Assembly: GCA_021775755.1 (NCBI GenBank)
Contig: JAJFHE010000025.1
Location: 62,001-126,000 of the forward strand
Direction of reading: 5' to 3'
DNA: 64,000 bases
Source: Hyphomicrobiales bacterium
GTDB lineage: Bacteria; Pseudomonadota; Alphaproteobacteria; Rhizobiales; JAJFHB01
Within the stretch, counting starts at the first letter, position 1; each line of letters starts with the position of its first letter. Shown piece after piece: positions 36,831-45,418 of the stretch. The notes below the pieces were generated by a model. It worked only from the letters and a program-made list of their open reading frames with translations. It did not search any database and had not been told where the DNA came from. A program made the position numbers and the translations under genes.

Positions 36831-37354
36831 GCACCATAAATGGTGTGCCGGACGGCATCCGCCACCCCCCCCACACTCATAATCGCCCAAAGATTGAAGC
36901 CGCCTTCGCTGGTCGTATAAGTGTCGACCGTGTTCGCTTCGGGGTCGGGCTCCCGGTAGCGGCCCGGCGGGACGATGGCAACGGCGGTGATCTCGATCAG
37001 GAGATCGGGCGAAACGAGGCCGGGGACCTGAACCAGGGTGCTCGCGGGATATGGTTGCGCAAAAAACTCCGCGCGCGCCTTGTGGATGTCGGCAAGGTGG
37101 TCGAGCTCGGTGACATAGGTCGTGAGTGAGGCAACATCGGCCATGGTGCCGCCGACAATGGCGAGAAGGTTTTCGATATTGCGCAGCACCTGAACGGTCT
37201 GTGCATACATGTCGCCGGCGCCAACGAGTATCCGGTTCTCGTCCCACGCGACCTGTCCGCTCAGGTGAACCCAATGGCCGGGCCCGGTGACCAGCCCCAT
37301 GGAATGCGATCCGAATGCGCGCCAGACATCTTTGGACTGAAATGCAGTGCTCAT
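36827..37354 (-). CDS. RidA/YjgF-family protein with C-terminal extension
   Basis: 175 residues. The first ~130 follow the RidA fold: VHLSGQVAWDENRILVGAGDMYAQTVQVLRNIENLLAIVGG, then DVASLTTYVTELDHL and PASTLVQVPGLVSPDLLIEITAVAIV. In true RidA an Arg at the end of strand 6 binds the imine acid; here that position reads PASTLVQV, without Arg, so it is not a canonical 2-iminobutanoate deaminase. About 40 extra residues (YREPDPEANTVDTYTTSEGGF onward) follow the usual end. It lies between the P450 (35 bases upstream) and YciI. Confidence 0.88.
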   Translation of the reverse strand: MSTAFQSKDVWRAFGSHSMGLVTGPGHWVHLSGQVAWDENRILVGAGDMYAQTVQVLRNIENLLAIVGGTMADVASLTTYVTELDHLADIHKARAEFFAQPYPASTLVQVPGLVSPDLLIEITAVAIVPPGRYREPDPEANTVDTYTTSEGGFNLWAIMSVGGVADAVRHTIYGA

Positions 37355-37389
37355 GAGCGTCTCCCCGAGCGTAGATACTTCGTAAGCAC

Positions 37390-38634
37390 CTAGCTTACAG
37401 AAATCGGCACTGACAAGAACCCCCGAAAGCGAACGCGGCCGCCCCGCACCGGCGGCGCGGTGATACCGAAATCCGGGAACCGTTCGATAAACCGGCCGAT
37501 TGCGATCTTGCCTTCAAGGCGGGCGAGCGACAGACCGGCGCAGGTGTGCGGTCCGCCGCCGAAGGCGAGATGCTTGTTGGGTTTACGCAACAAATCAAGC
37601 CGGTCAGGATCGGGAAATTGCGCCGGATCGCGGTTCGCCGCGCCGATGCAAAGCGTGATGCGGGTTTCCGCCGGCATCGCTACACCGCCAAAGTCAACCG
37701 GTTCGGTGGTGATGCGGTTGCCAAGCTGATTTGAGCTTTCAAAGCGCAGGAATTCCTCGACCGCCGTGTCGATGAGGCCGGGCTCCGCTTTCAGCCGGGC
37801 ACACTCGCCGGGCCATTCGAGCAAGGAATAGAGGCCGTTGCCGATCAGGTTGGTTGTGGTCTCATGGCCGGCATTCAGAATGAAAATGCAGTTCTGAACA
37901 AGTTCCTGCTCGGAGAGCCGGGCGCCATCGGCTTCTCCCTCGATGAGGCGTGTCAGTACATCGACCGCGGGATCGCCGGGCCGCTTGCGGCGGCGTGCAA
38001 TGAGATCGCCGAGATAGACGGCCATTTCGGTAACTGCCGCGTTGCCGCGCGCCTCCTGCTCCGGCGTCAGGACCGGCTCCAGCGCCCCCAGAATGGCGAG
38101 CGACCAGTCGCGCAGTGGCGCCCTCTCCTCATGCGGAACATCAAGCAGATTGCCGACGATCTCAACCGGAATGGCGGAGGCGAAATCCTCAATGAGATCG
38201 CCGCCGCCCCTGTCCTCCAGCGCGTCGAGCAGCGTGTCGACAAGGGCGATCAGCCCGGGCTCCATTTGCGCGATGGCGCGCGGCGTCAGCGCGCCGACGA
38301 TGAGGCCACGCACACGGGTGTGAAGCGGCGGATCGCTGAACACGAGGCTTGAAGTGTGGTGCTCGTAAAGCGGACTTTCACCGTATTTCGGCAGGAACTC
38401 TTTCTTCTTGTCGGAGCTGAAGCGTTTGGCATCGCGATAAACGAGGTTGAGGTCGTCATAGCGCGAGAGAACGTAGGAGCCGTCCGGACAAAGGTGGACC
38501 GGATCGTGTTCGAGCAGCGCCCGGTAGGTCGGGAACGGATTTTCATAGAAGGATGTCGGCAAATCGCGCGGGTCGAACGCGCGTGCAACCTCTGCCGCCT
38601 CCCCGGCGGACCAGCCGGGTCGGTTCTCAACCAC
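37390..38634 (-). CDS. Cytochrome P450
   Basis: A 414-residue soluble bacterial P450. The I-helix is ILNAGHETTTNLIGNG (acid-Thr pair replaced by His-Glu-Thr-Thr), the K-helix VEEFLRFESSNQLGNR, and the heme loop LAFGGGPHTCAGLSLARLE with Cys365 as heme ligand. It catalyses mono-oxygenation; the substrate is unknown and no ferredoxin or reductase gene is adjacent. The only usable start is GTG at 38634, because an in-frame stop lies five codons upstream. That start is inside the 3' end of the TIR gene (8-base overlap), and no clear ribosome binding site precedes it, which suggests translational coupling. Confidence 0.93.
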   Translation of the reverse strand: MVENRPGWSAGEAAEVARAFDPRDLPTSFYENPFPTYRALLEHDPVHLCPDGSYVLSRYDDLNLVYRDAKRFSSDKKKEFLPKYGESPLYEHHTSSLVFSDPPLHTRVRGLIVGALTPRAIAQMEPGLIALVDTLLDALEDRGGGDLIEDFASAIPVEIVGNLLDVPHEERAPLRDWSLAILGALEPVLTPEQEARGNAAVTEMAVYLGDLIARRRKRPGDPAVDVLTRLIEGEADGARLSEQELVQNCIFILNAGHETTTNLIGNGLYSLLEWPGECARLKAEPGLIDTAVEEFLRFESSNQLGNRITTEPVDFGGVAMPAETRITLCIGAANRDPAQFPDPDRLDLLRKPNKHLAFGGGPHTCAGLSLARLEGKIAIGRFIERFPDFGITAPPVRGGRVRFRGFLSVPISVS

Positions 38635-39778
38635 GGGAATGTTCGATCAGGCGAGCAAGTTCTGTATTCTCAAACTCTTCATCTAGCTCATATTTAAATG
38701 AGCTCCAAGGCAGGAAAACATCTTGAAATCCATAAACGTGTGGAAGCACGTCATAAGGGCTGAAATTGAATGTGAGGCCCTTATCGTCAAAGTTGAACTG
38801 CTCGATCAAAGGCCAGACATCTTTGTCGGGATCATTGGAAATAAAGTCGCTTAAACTCAAAATATCTGCCTCAATATCTTCTTGGGCGATCTCCTCAGAT
38901 ATTTTCTTGTCGCAATACTTCAGAATATCAATCGCGTCGTCACTACTATGGGACAATAACTCTTGCAGCGAAAATGACCCACAACTTGGGCCAGCAAAAT
39001 TTTCGGTGAATATGCCATGATTTGGATGAGCGCCACCAAGCCACGACGAGGAGAAATATCGCAATGAAACCAGATTCCCCTGCCGAAAAAACTCTTCTAC
39101 CCCCAATTGAGAATAGTGCTGAGCGTCGTTAAATTCTTCCATTGTTCTTGATAGTCTACAAGTGTGAAATCTTGAATCTAGTATATTCTTTGTTATGCAT
39201 GCGTTTATTAATCTAATGAAATCCACTTCATACACTTCGTTGTATTGGAAATATGACTCCTCAATTTCAATGCCTCCAAAATCTTCGTGATAAATTGTGT
39301 TTTTTTTGTCGGAATCTACTTTTGAGACCATTTGGCTGACTGCTGCTTCAATGTTTTTGGATATGCTAGGAAATCCGCGGGAGTCGCATTTGTGCTTGAT
39401 GCCTTCCAGCAGCTCGATTTCCCATCCATCTCGTGCGGTGTCGGTATACTGATACTTGGCAAGCTGAGGGTGCAACTTTGCCTCCCCGACTCTAATTGGA
39501 AATAAAAACTGCTCTCCGATTGGCAATCTCTCAATTATTTCCAATATTTTTTTTACCTCTTTCTGTATTATCCCCCTCTTGGAATTTATTTCCTCTGAGC
39601 ATATTAGTATTACAGCGTCAACTTTCTCAAGATTCTCGTTAATAACACCTTCCCAGTCTTGGCCGACCGCAATACCATCTTTGTCGAAAAACACGTTCAG
39701 CCCTATGCTAAGAAGAAGTTCGTTTATCTTGTACGCGAGGCTATGCTGTTCTGACGGATAACTAATAAATATTCGCAT
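38627..39778 (-). CDS. TIR-domain protein with RsiV-like DUF4163/DUF3298 C-terminal region
   Basis: 383 residues. Residues 1-150 are a TIR (TIR_2-like) domain: MRIFISYPSEQHSLAYKI, VFFDKDGIAVGQDWEGVINENLEKVDAVILICSEEINS, and QKEV with Glu74 at the expected catalytic position of TIR NADases. Residues 155-225 are a linker region. Residues 226-300 carry LVSLRYFSSSWLGGAHPNHG, the PdaC/DUF4163-type GGAHPN motif. Residues 325-362 carry GLTFNFSPYDVLPHVYGF and VFLPWSSF, the DUF3298 ending found in RsiV. No signal peptide or membrane helix is seen. AAGGGAG precedes the ATG. A hand count gave 20 and 21 G+C in two 60-base lines against 42 in the flank, pointing to recent transfer. It is first in a run with P450, RidA and YciI. 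Confidence 0.82.
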   Translation of the reverse strand: MRIFISYPSEQHSLAYKINELLLSIGLNVFFDKDGIAVGQDWEGVINENLEKVDAVILICSEEINSKRGIIQKEVKKILEIIERLPIGEQFLFPIRVGEAKLHPQLAKYQYTDTARDGWEIELLEGIKHKCDSRGFPSISKNIEAAVSQMVSKVDSDKKNTIYHEDFGGIEIEESYFQYNEVYEVDFIRLINACITKNILDSRFHTCRLSRTMEEFNDAQHYSQLGVEEFFRQGNLVSLRYFSSSWLGGAHPNHGIFTENFAGPSCGSFSLQELLSHSSDDAIDILKYCDKKISEEIAQEDIEADILSLSDFISNDPDKDVWPLIEQFNFDDKGLTFNFSPYDVLPHVYGFQDVFLPWSSFKYELDEEFENTELARLIEHSRG

Positions 39779-39823
39779 GATCTCCCTTCGAGTAGCCGGT
39801 TGTGACCTCTATCGACAATTCCG

Positions 39824-41920
39824 TCAGGCCGCCCTCACCCACACGTGGTTGTCATGAAAGGCGCCGCCGCCCGACGGGGCTGGCTGGTCGGCCGAGGTGA
39901 TCGTGTTGATGCCCTTGCCGTCTTCGAAGGCGTCGTTCGGCCAGATGCTTTCGGCGATGACCACACCGCGTCGCACACCGTCATAGGCTTTCACATGCAA
40001 ACGCACCTCGCCGCGCTCGTTACCGATGCGGATGGCATCGCCGGTGCTCAGGCCGAGCGGGGCCATATCGTCCGGGTGCATGAAAAGTTCAGGGCGCCCG
40101 CCCTCTTTCTCGATGGATGACGGGGTCTCGTTGAAGGTGGAATTCAGGAACGAGCGCGCTGGCGACGTGGTCATTCGGAAGGGATGCTTTGCGTCCGCCT
40201 CCTCGATGACGTTCCAGAAATCAGGAAATTCCGGCATGTCGTCGACCGGGCCGTAGGAACCTTTGTTGTAGGGGCGGAACTTCACCGCCTTCCAGTCGGC
40301 ACGGAAATGGAACTTTTTGTCTGGTGTACGGAAGCCGTCCTTGAAGTGGGAGCGGTCGAATTCCGGCTGGCAGTCGATCCAGCGGTTTTCTTCAAGATCG
40401 TCAATCGTGCCCCAGCTTGAAGCCTGCAGTGTCGCATCGATGAGCTCGCGCGGTGTCCTGGTGAACCCCTCGTGGCTGGCGCCGACACGGCTTGCGAGAT
40501 CGCAGATCACGTCATGGTTGGAGCGGCACTCGCCGGGCGCCTCGACGACCTTGGCTCCGAGCACAATGTGCTGGTGGCCGCCGGACTGATAGACGTCGTC
40601 ATGTTCGAGGAACATGGTGGCCGGGAGCACGATATCGGCCATGCACGCGGTCTCGGTCATGAACTGCTCGTGCACGCAGACGAAGAGATCGTCGCGGGCG
40701 AAGCCCTGTTTCACTTTCTCCTGCTCCGGGCAGACGGAGACCGGATTGGTGTTCTGGATGAAAATGGCATCGACCGGAGGCCCGTCACCGATGTCGTACG
40801 GGTCGTTCAGCAGAACCGGACCGATGCGCGACTGGTCGAGATAGCGCATGTCCTCATTGCGCACGTCGAGGCCCTCGATAAGCGTCTTGTTCCAGTGATA
40901 GACGGCACCGTTGGTGTGAAACGCACCGCCGCCCTCATGTTCCCAGGCGCCGGTCACGGTAGCAATACACGTCGCGGCGTGCATGTTGGCGGCCCCATTT
41001 CGGGATCGGCAGAAGCCGTAGCCGAGGCGCAAGTATGTACGTGGCGTTTCGCCGATGAGTTTGGCGAAAGCTTCGATTTCATCCACTGGAATGCCGGTGA
41101 TGGCGCCCGCCCATTCGGGCGTCCGCGTCTTCAGGTGCGCTTCCAGTCCCTTCGGGCAGTCGGCGTATTCTTCCATGTAGCGCCAGTTGGCGTGGCCGTC
41201 GCGGAACAGCACATGCATGATGGCGCATGCGAGTGCCGCATCGGTGCCCGGTTTCAGGACGATGCCGATATCTGCCTGCTGAACCGAGGCATTGTTGTAA
41301 ACGTCGATGACCGCGACCTTGGCGCCTCGGTCCTTGCGCGCCTTCATGGCGTGGGTCATGACGTTGACCTGTGTGTGCACCGGGTTGGTGCCCCAGATAA
41401 CGACGAGATCGGACTTCGCCATCTCGCGCGGATCGGGTCCACGCAACGTGCCGGTTGCGGCCATGAAGCCCGACCACGACAGCGCCGTACATATCGTGTC
41501 GTACATGCCGGAATAACCCTTGGCATGGCGCAGCCGGTGTATGCCGTCGCGCATGACGAGACCCATGGTGCCGGCATAGTAATACGGCCAGACCGCTTCG
41601 GGACCGTGGCGCTGTTCCGCCTTCAAGAGCCCTTCGGCGACCTCGTCCATGGCGTCGTCCCAGGAGATGCGCTGAAAGTCCGTGCCGCCCTTCTCGCCGA
41701 CACGGCGCATCGGATGGAGCAGCCGGTCGGGGTGGTGGATGCGCTCGGCATAGCGCGCGACCTTGGCGCAGATGACACCGGCCGTGTAGGAGTTGTCCTT
41801 GGCGCCACGCACCCGGCCGATGGTGTGGGCGTCAAGGCGCTCCACATCAAGCGCGCAGGTCGAAGGACAGTCATGCGGGCACGCGCTGTGGCGGATCTCG
41901 ATGTTGGGAATGATGTTCAT
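39824..41920 (-). CDS. Molybdopterin-dependent oxidoreductase (formate dehydrogenase/DMSO reductase superfamily)
   Basis: 698 residues. The N-terminus binds a [4Fe-4S] cluster through Cys14, Cys18, Cys22 and Cys51 (ACPHDCPSTCALDV ... GVICAK). Next come RISWDDAMDEVAEGL, DLVVIWGTNPVHTQ and GTDAALACAIMHVLFRDG, the molybdopterin domain. The C-terminal dinucleotide-binding domain has HPDDMAPLGLSTGDAIRIGNERGEV. No Tat signal is present, so it is cytoplasmic. Its substrate is unknown; no partner subunit lies nearby. The ATG at 41920 places the Cys motif at the usual distance; a longer frame to 42067 is not supported. Confidence 0.9.
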   Translation of the reverse strand: MNIIPNIEIRHSACPHDCPSTCALDVERLDAHTIGRVRGAKDNSYTAGVICAKVARYAERIHHPDRLLHPMRRVGEKGGTDFQRISWDDAMDEVAEGLLKAEQRHGPEAVWPYYYAGTMGLVMRDGIHRLRHAKGYSGMYDTICTALSWSGFMAATGTLRGPDPREMAKSDLVVIWGTNPVHTQVNVMTHAMKARKDRGAKVAVIDVYNNASVQQADIGIVLKPGTDAALACAIMHVLFRDGHANWRYMEEYADCPKGLEAHLKTRTPEWAGAITGIPVDEIEAFAKLIGETPRTYLRLGYGFCRSRNGAANMHAATCIATVTGAWEHEGGGAFHTNGAVYHWNKTLIEGLDVRNEDMRYLDQSRIGPVLLNDPYDIGDGPPVDAIFIQNTNPVSVCPEQEKVKQGFARDDLFVCVHEQFMTETACMADIVLPATMFLEHDDVYQSGGHQHIVLGAKVVEAPGECRSNHDVICDLASRVGASHEGFTRTPRELIDATLQASSWGTIDDLEENRWIDCQPEFDRSHFKDGFRTPDKKFHFRADWKAVKFRPYNKGSYGPVDDMPEFPDFWNVIEEADAKHPFRMTTSPARSFLNSTFNETPSSIEKEGGRPELFMHPDDMAPLGLSTGDAIRIGNERGEVRLHVKAYDGVRRGVVIAESIWPNDAFEDGKGINTITSADQPAPSGGGAFHDNHVWVRAA

Positions 41921-42016
41921 GGGGCGCTCGGTCCGGTTATCGGCGGGTCGGGCGGGAATATAGCGCGATGCCGCGAGTGGTGAAACCAATCTATTGAAAC
42001 TGTAAGCGGCCGTTCG

Positions 42017-42616
42017 ATGGACGAGATTTTGGTTACTGAACCCGACGCCATGATTGTGCACGATCATTCATTGGCCAAGTCATCGCGATATAACTTAGAA
42101 TTCGGAATGAACGATTTGAAAAACTGGGTTGTGTTGGCCGGCGGTTTTGTTCGCGAACCAGAACATGGAAACTGGGATGAACTTACGTCGCTGCCCGGTC
42201 CCCGGCGATTGCTGGAAGCCCTCTTCTCAGAGCTTGCCGGTGTTGATGTGTCACCACACAAAAGCGACGGGCAAGACGTTGCAGCCGCCGACGAAGGGGT
42301 GGCCGTAAGGCACTTTACCTGCGGCACAGACGCGGTGGGCTACAGGCAGACGGAAACGGTCGTTTTGGAGTCCACAAGCTTTCCGATCTCGGTTGCGGTC
42401 CAGACGTTCGGCCTGCCTGGACTTGAGGTCGTGTGGGACTTCAACCTTACCTATCAAGGTCAGTTTGGGCACAGCGGATTTGAGCACCGGCACCTGCTGG
42501 CCCGGTTTGAAAATGTAGGGGCCAAAGCTCAGTTCCAACAGATCTGGCTCAAGACGTTTGGCAGTATCCCGGAATTTGCCGCCGGGGCATCCGGTGACAG
42601 CGGCGCCGACCGCTGA
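42017..42616 (+). CDS. Hypothetical protein, unrecognised
   Basis: An open frame of 199 residues (or 169 from an internal ATG at 42107). It has no signal peptide, membrane helix or known motif. The C-terminal half (SFPISVAVQTFGLPGLEVVWDFNLTYQ, then EHRHLLARFENVGAKAQFQQIWLKTFG) has a protein-like mix of residues. Neither start has a strong ribosome binding site. A shorter frame on the other strand exists but reads less like protein. It lies between two unrelated genes and may be a lineage-specific gene or non-coding. Confidence 0.4.
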   Translation: MDEILVTEPDAMIVHDHSLAKSSRYNLEFGMNDLKNWVVLAGGFVREPEHGNWDELTSLPGPRRLLEALFSELAGVDVSPHKSDGQDVAAADEGVAVRHFTCGTDAVGYRQTETVVLESTSFPISVAVQTFGLPGLEVVWDFNLTYQGQFGHSGFEHRHLLARFENVGAKAQFQQIWLKTFGSIPEFAAGASGDSGADR

Positions 42617-42822
42617 ATCAGCCATGGTTTGCGTATTTTCTTGACCGCGCTACGCCCCGTCGATGGAAAGGATGGAGAATCTCTAAATAAGCATTTTATT
42701 TCAGCGAGTTACACTGAATATTCAAGATTAAACTGCCGCTTCCGGCAGCGTGTTAAGGCAAGATTAGCGGCTGCGGCGTTAGAATACATGGAACGAATGC
42801 CAACGAACCCGGCAGACACGTC
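42617..42822. other. Short AT-richer intergenic stretch
   Basis: About 200 bases with lower GC than the surroundings (for example the stretch around 42680-42735). A 65-codon frame here overlaps the next start but has no recognisable features. It probably carries the promoter of the downstream membrane-protein gene. Confidence 0.35.
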
Positions 42823-43575
42823 ATGAGCTATCAATCGGTATTTGACGACACGCAGGCCCTCGCAGAGGATCCTCCGCGCGGGAGCCTGCTTGCCGTTTCA
42901 ATCGAGGGCGTGTCACGCGTGCTGTTCTGCGCCACGGCCACCGTGGCGGGCCTTGGCATAGTGCGCGAGGTCATCATCGCGCGCATCGGCGAACACACGG
43001 CGGTAAAGGATCTGCGCCACATTGCGCTCAATTCCGAGCATTGCCTCGGCGCCTGGTATCAGTCGACCCTCATGCTGGTCGCAGCCGCGATCCTCGGTGT
43101 CATTGCGCATCTGTCGAAGCGGCACGGCCACCGGTTCGTCTGGCACTGGCGGCTTCTGGCGCTGGTGTTCGCCTATCTGGCGGCCGACGAATTGCTGGCG
43201 ATCCATGAGCTGGTCAATGCCCCGCTCGAGGCAGCGCTCCACACGGAGGGCGTGCTCTATTTCGCCTGGGTCATACCTGCCGCCGTCCTGGTCGGACTGT
43301 TCGCGCTGGCCTACCTGCCGTTTCTGGTGCGGTTGCCCAAATCGACCGCAATCGGCATGATCGCAGCGGGAGCCATATTTGTCGGCGGCGCACTCGGCCT
43401 CGAAGTCGTCGGCGGATGGCTGTTGTCGCGCAGCGGCGGCGAAGAGACATTCGCCTACATGGTTGCCTATCTGGCCGAGGAAGTCCTCGAAATGATCGGC
43501 GTTTGCGTCTTCATCATGGTGCTGCTCCGGCACTTCGTTGCGACCTGGCCCGATGCCCGGGCGGAGATGGATTAG
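42823..43575 (+). CDS. Multi-pass membrane protein, unknown function
   Basis: 250 residues with about six hydrophobic helices (residues 25-45, 78-95, 107-122, 143-165, 175-198 and 215-238). Charged residues lie in or near helices: YLAADELLAIHELVN after helix 3 and YLAEEVLEMIGVCVFIMVL before the last helix. Buried Asp-Glu-His/Glu-Glu patterns of this kind recur in uncharacterised bacterial membrane proteins and could bind metal or move protons. The N-terminal 20 residues are polar. No family was recognised with confidence. Confidence 0.75.
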   Translation: MSYQSVFDDTQALAEDPPRGSLLAVSIEGVSRVLFCATATVAGLGIVREVIIARIGEHTAVKDLRHIALNSEHCLGAWYQSTLMLVAAAILGVIAHLSKRHGHRFVWHWRLLALVFAYLAADELLAIHELVNAPLEAALHTEGVLYFAWVIPAAVLVGLFALAYLPFLVRLPKSTAIGMIAAGAIFVGGALGLEVVGGWLLSRSGGEETFAYMVAYLAEEVLEMIGVCVFIMVLLRHFVATWPDARAEMD

Positions 43576-43581
43576 ACCGTT

Positions 43582-44985
43582 TCAGCACCCGACCGGATCG
43601 ATTGGTGTGAGCGTTCCCTCGGCCCGCTCAATCGCGTCGGCTGCATCAAGACACAGGGTCTCCGCGAACCGCCAGCCGATTATCTGCACACCCTGAGGTA
43701 CGCCGTCGGCGAGGCCCACCGGCACCGCAACGCTTGGCAATCCGAGGAGATTGCAGGCTTCGGTAAGTTCAATGGAGCGGATGAACCGGCGAAGCTCCGA
43801 TTTGGCCCGGATGTCATCGCCGACGGCGAAGGGTTCAAACGCCGATACGGGGCCAAGTATCAGCGGGTAGCACGCCATGAATTCGCTCCAGGCCTGCGCG
43901 ATGCGATGGCGCTCGGCGATGGCCATCATGTAGGCGCCCTCGCCGGCTTCGGTGTCACCGATGATCCATTCAAGAATTTTGCCGCCGTCGGCGGACATCT
44001 CCGCCATCATCTCCGGCAGATAGGCAATGGTTTCGGCATTGGCGATTGCTTCAAGCGTTGCCGATGCCTCGCGGATCATCGGCGGTTCGGCTTCCTCAAT
44101 GGCATATCCCGCATCCGCCAGAATGTCCGCGGCACGGCGCACGGCATCGGCCACAGACGGCGCCACACCGTGCCCCCCCGGATTTGCGCACACCGCAACG
44201 CGGATCTGACCGGCCGGTGTCCGCTGCGCCGCAGGCGTCCACCACGGGTCCGCCGGGTCGCGCTGTTCCAGCACCTGAAGGGCCAGACGCAAATCGCGAA
44301 CATGGCGTGCCATGGGCCCGTTAACCGCGGCAATCTGGGAATAGAATGTCGGCGGATCGGAGAAGATCGACGTGGCAATGCGCGACACCCGGCCAAGGCC
44401 CGGCTTGAGGGCGGCGATGCCGCAACACTGGGCCGGATAGCGCAACGAACCGCCCATGTCGTTGCCAAGTCCCAACGGCGACAGCCCCGCGGCAATAGCC
44501 GCCGCTTCGCCACCGCTTGAACCGCCGGGCGTCAGCGCCGGGTTCCACGGATTGCGGGTCGGCCCGTAGAGATCGTTGTCGGTGTGCCAGCGTAAGCCGT
44601 AGCAGGGCAGATTGGTGCGCGCGACGGGAATGGCGCCGGCGCGTTTCAGATGCGCGACAACCGGTGCATCGGCCGTGGCGATCGAATTCTTCAATCCGAC
44701 AATGCCATGGGTCGTCGGCATGCCGGCGACATCAAAGTTTTCCTTAATCGTAACGGGCACGCCGTGCAGCGGCCCTGCCGCCGCCCCCTCCGCAAGCGCG
44801 GCATCGGCGGCGCGGGCCGCGTCGAGGGCTTCATCGGCCACCACACGCACCGCGGCGTTAAGCACGCCGTTAACGCTTTCAATGCGTTCAAGATGGGCCG
44901 ACACGACTTGGAGGCTGGTCAGGTCGCCGTTACGGATGCGCCGTGCAAGTTCACACGCACCCAGTGTCCAGATGGGATCGCTCAT
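43582..44985 (-). CDS. Amidase signature enzyme (GatA-like)
   Basis: 467 residues. The Lys-cisSer-Ser triad is visible as Lys81 in GVPVTIKENFDVAGMPT, Ser156 in LTPGGSSGGEAAAIAAG and Ser180 in GNDMGGSLRYPAQCCG; the spacing equals that of GatA. It hydrolyses amides, or acts on small amide/urea-type substrates. The absence of gatB and gatC nearby and the divergent C-terminal third argue against a role in tRNA amidation. The substrate is unknown. It is convergent with the membrane-protein gene (six bases apart). Confidence 0.9.
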   Translation of the reverse strand: MSDPIWTLGACELARRIRNGDLTSLQVVSAHLERIESVNGVLNAAVRVVADEALDAARAADAALAEGAAAGPLHGVPVTIKENFDVAGMPTTHGIVGLKNSIATADAPVVAHLKRAGAIPVARTNLPCYGLRWHTDNDLYGPTRNPWNPALTPGGSSGGEAAAIAAGLSPLGLGNDMGGSLRYPAQCCGIAALKPGLGRVSRIATSIFSDPPTFYSQIAAVNGPMARHVRDLRLALQVLEQRDPADPWWTPAAQRTPAGQIRVAVCANPGGHGVAPSVADAVRRAADILADAGYAIEEAEPPMIREASATLEAIANAETIAYLPEMMAEMSADGGKILEWIIGDTEAGEGAYMMAIAERHRIAQAWSEFMACYPLILGPVSAFEPFAVGDDIRAKSELRRFIRSIELTEACNLLGLPSVAVPVGLADGVPQGVQIIGWRFAETLCLDAADAIERAEGTLTPIDPVGC

Positions 44986-45418
44986 GATCGTTACTTTCCA
45001 AATCTAGTGTATTCGGAAGCCGCCCCGGCCGGCAGACCGAAGCAAAACATGGCGTGCGGGAAAATCAGGCTAGGGGCACGCGCACATTCGCCTCCCGTCC
45101 GCGGGACAGGTTGCGGCAGATGGGGATAGACTGCTGATGTCAGGCCCGATGCTTCATGAGAAAAGCGTAGTTGAGTGCAATGGCGGGGTCAAATCAGCTA
45201 CAGCCCAACCGGCGGACAATGCCGGCGATTGCGCAATCTCGGCAAAGTTTTCCCTCAACGCCCTTGTCAGATTGAATTCGGATTGGGTGAAGCGCCGGCG
45301 AGCCGGCATTAGCCGAACTGCCTGATGGACTGTGCTTGTATCAACATCCCCAATACACAGCTTGAACTGCATGGAAAACTGGCATCGCGCGTTGTACCGG
45401 AGCAGATCCCAATCCGCT
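44986..45418. other. 433-base intergenic region
   Basis: Between the amidase start and the end of the LysR gene. Two short frames (62 codons on the plus strand at 45137, 72 codons on the minus strand at 45372) have no motif, signal or clear ribosome binding site and are not called. No terminator or repeat was identified. Confidence 0.4.

Noticed and set aside
38627-38634. Frameshift or truncation of the P450 gene at the TIR junction
   Set aside because: All P450 landmarks from the N-terminal region to the heme loop are intact; the GTG start gives a normal length of 414 residues.
38620-39800. Mobile element flanking the TIR gene
   Set aside because: No transposase, integrase, tRNA or clear direct repeats were found at either edge; transfer is inferred from base composition only.
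40472-41983. 503-codon frame antisense to the molybdopterin oxidoreductase
   Set aside because: Shadow frame with no domain similarity; the opposite strand encodes a complete enzyme.
42629-42826. 65-codon frame ahead of the membrane-protein gene
   Set aside because: It overlaps the next start by four bases but has no recognisable sequence features; the region looks intergenic.
45137-45372. Small plus- and minus-strand frames between amidase and LysR genes
   Set aside because: No motifs, no convincing ribosome binding site, and each is short enough to occur by chance in GC-rich DNA.
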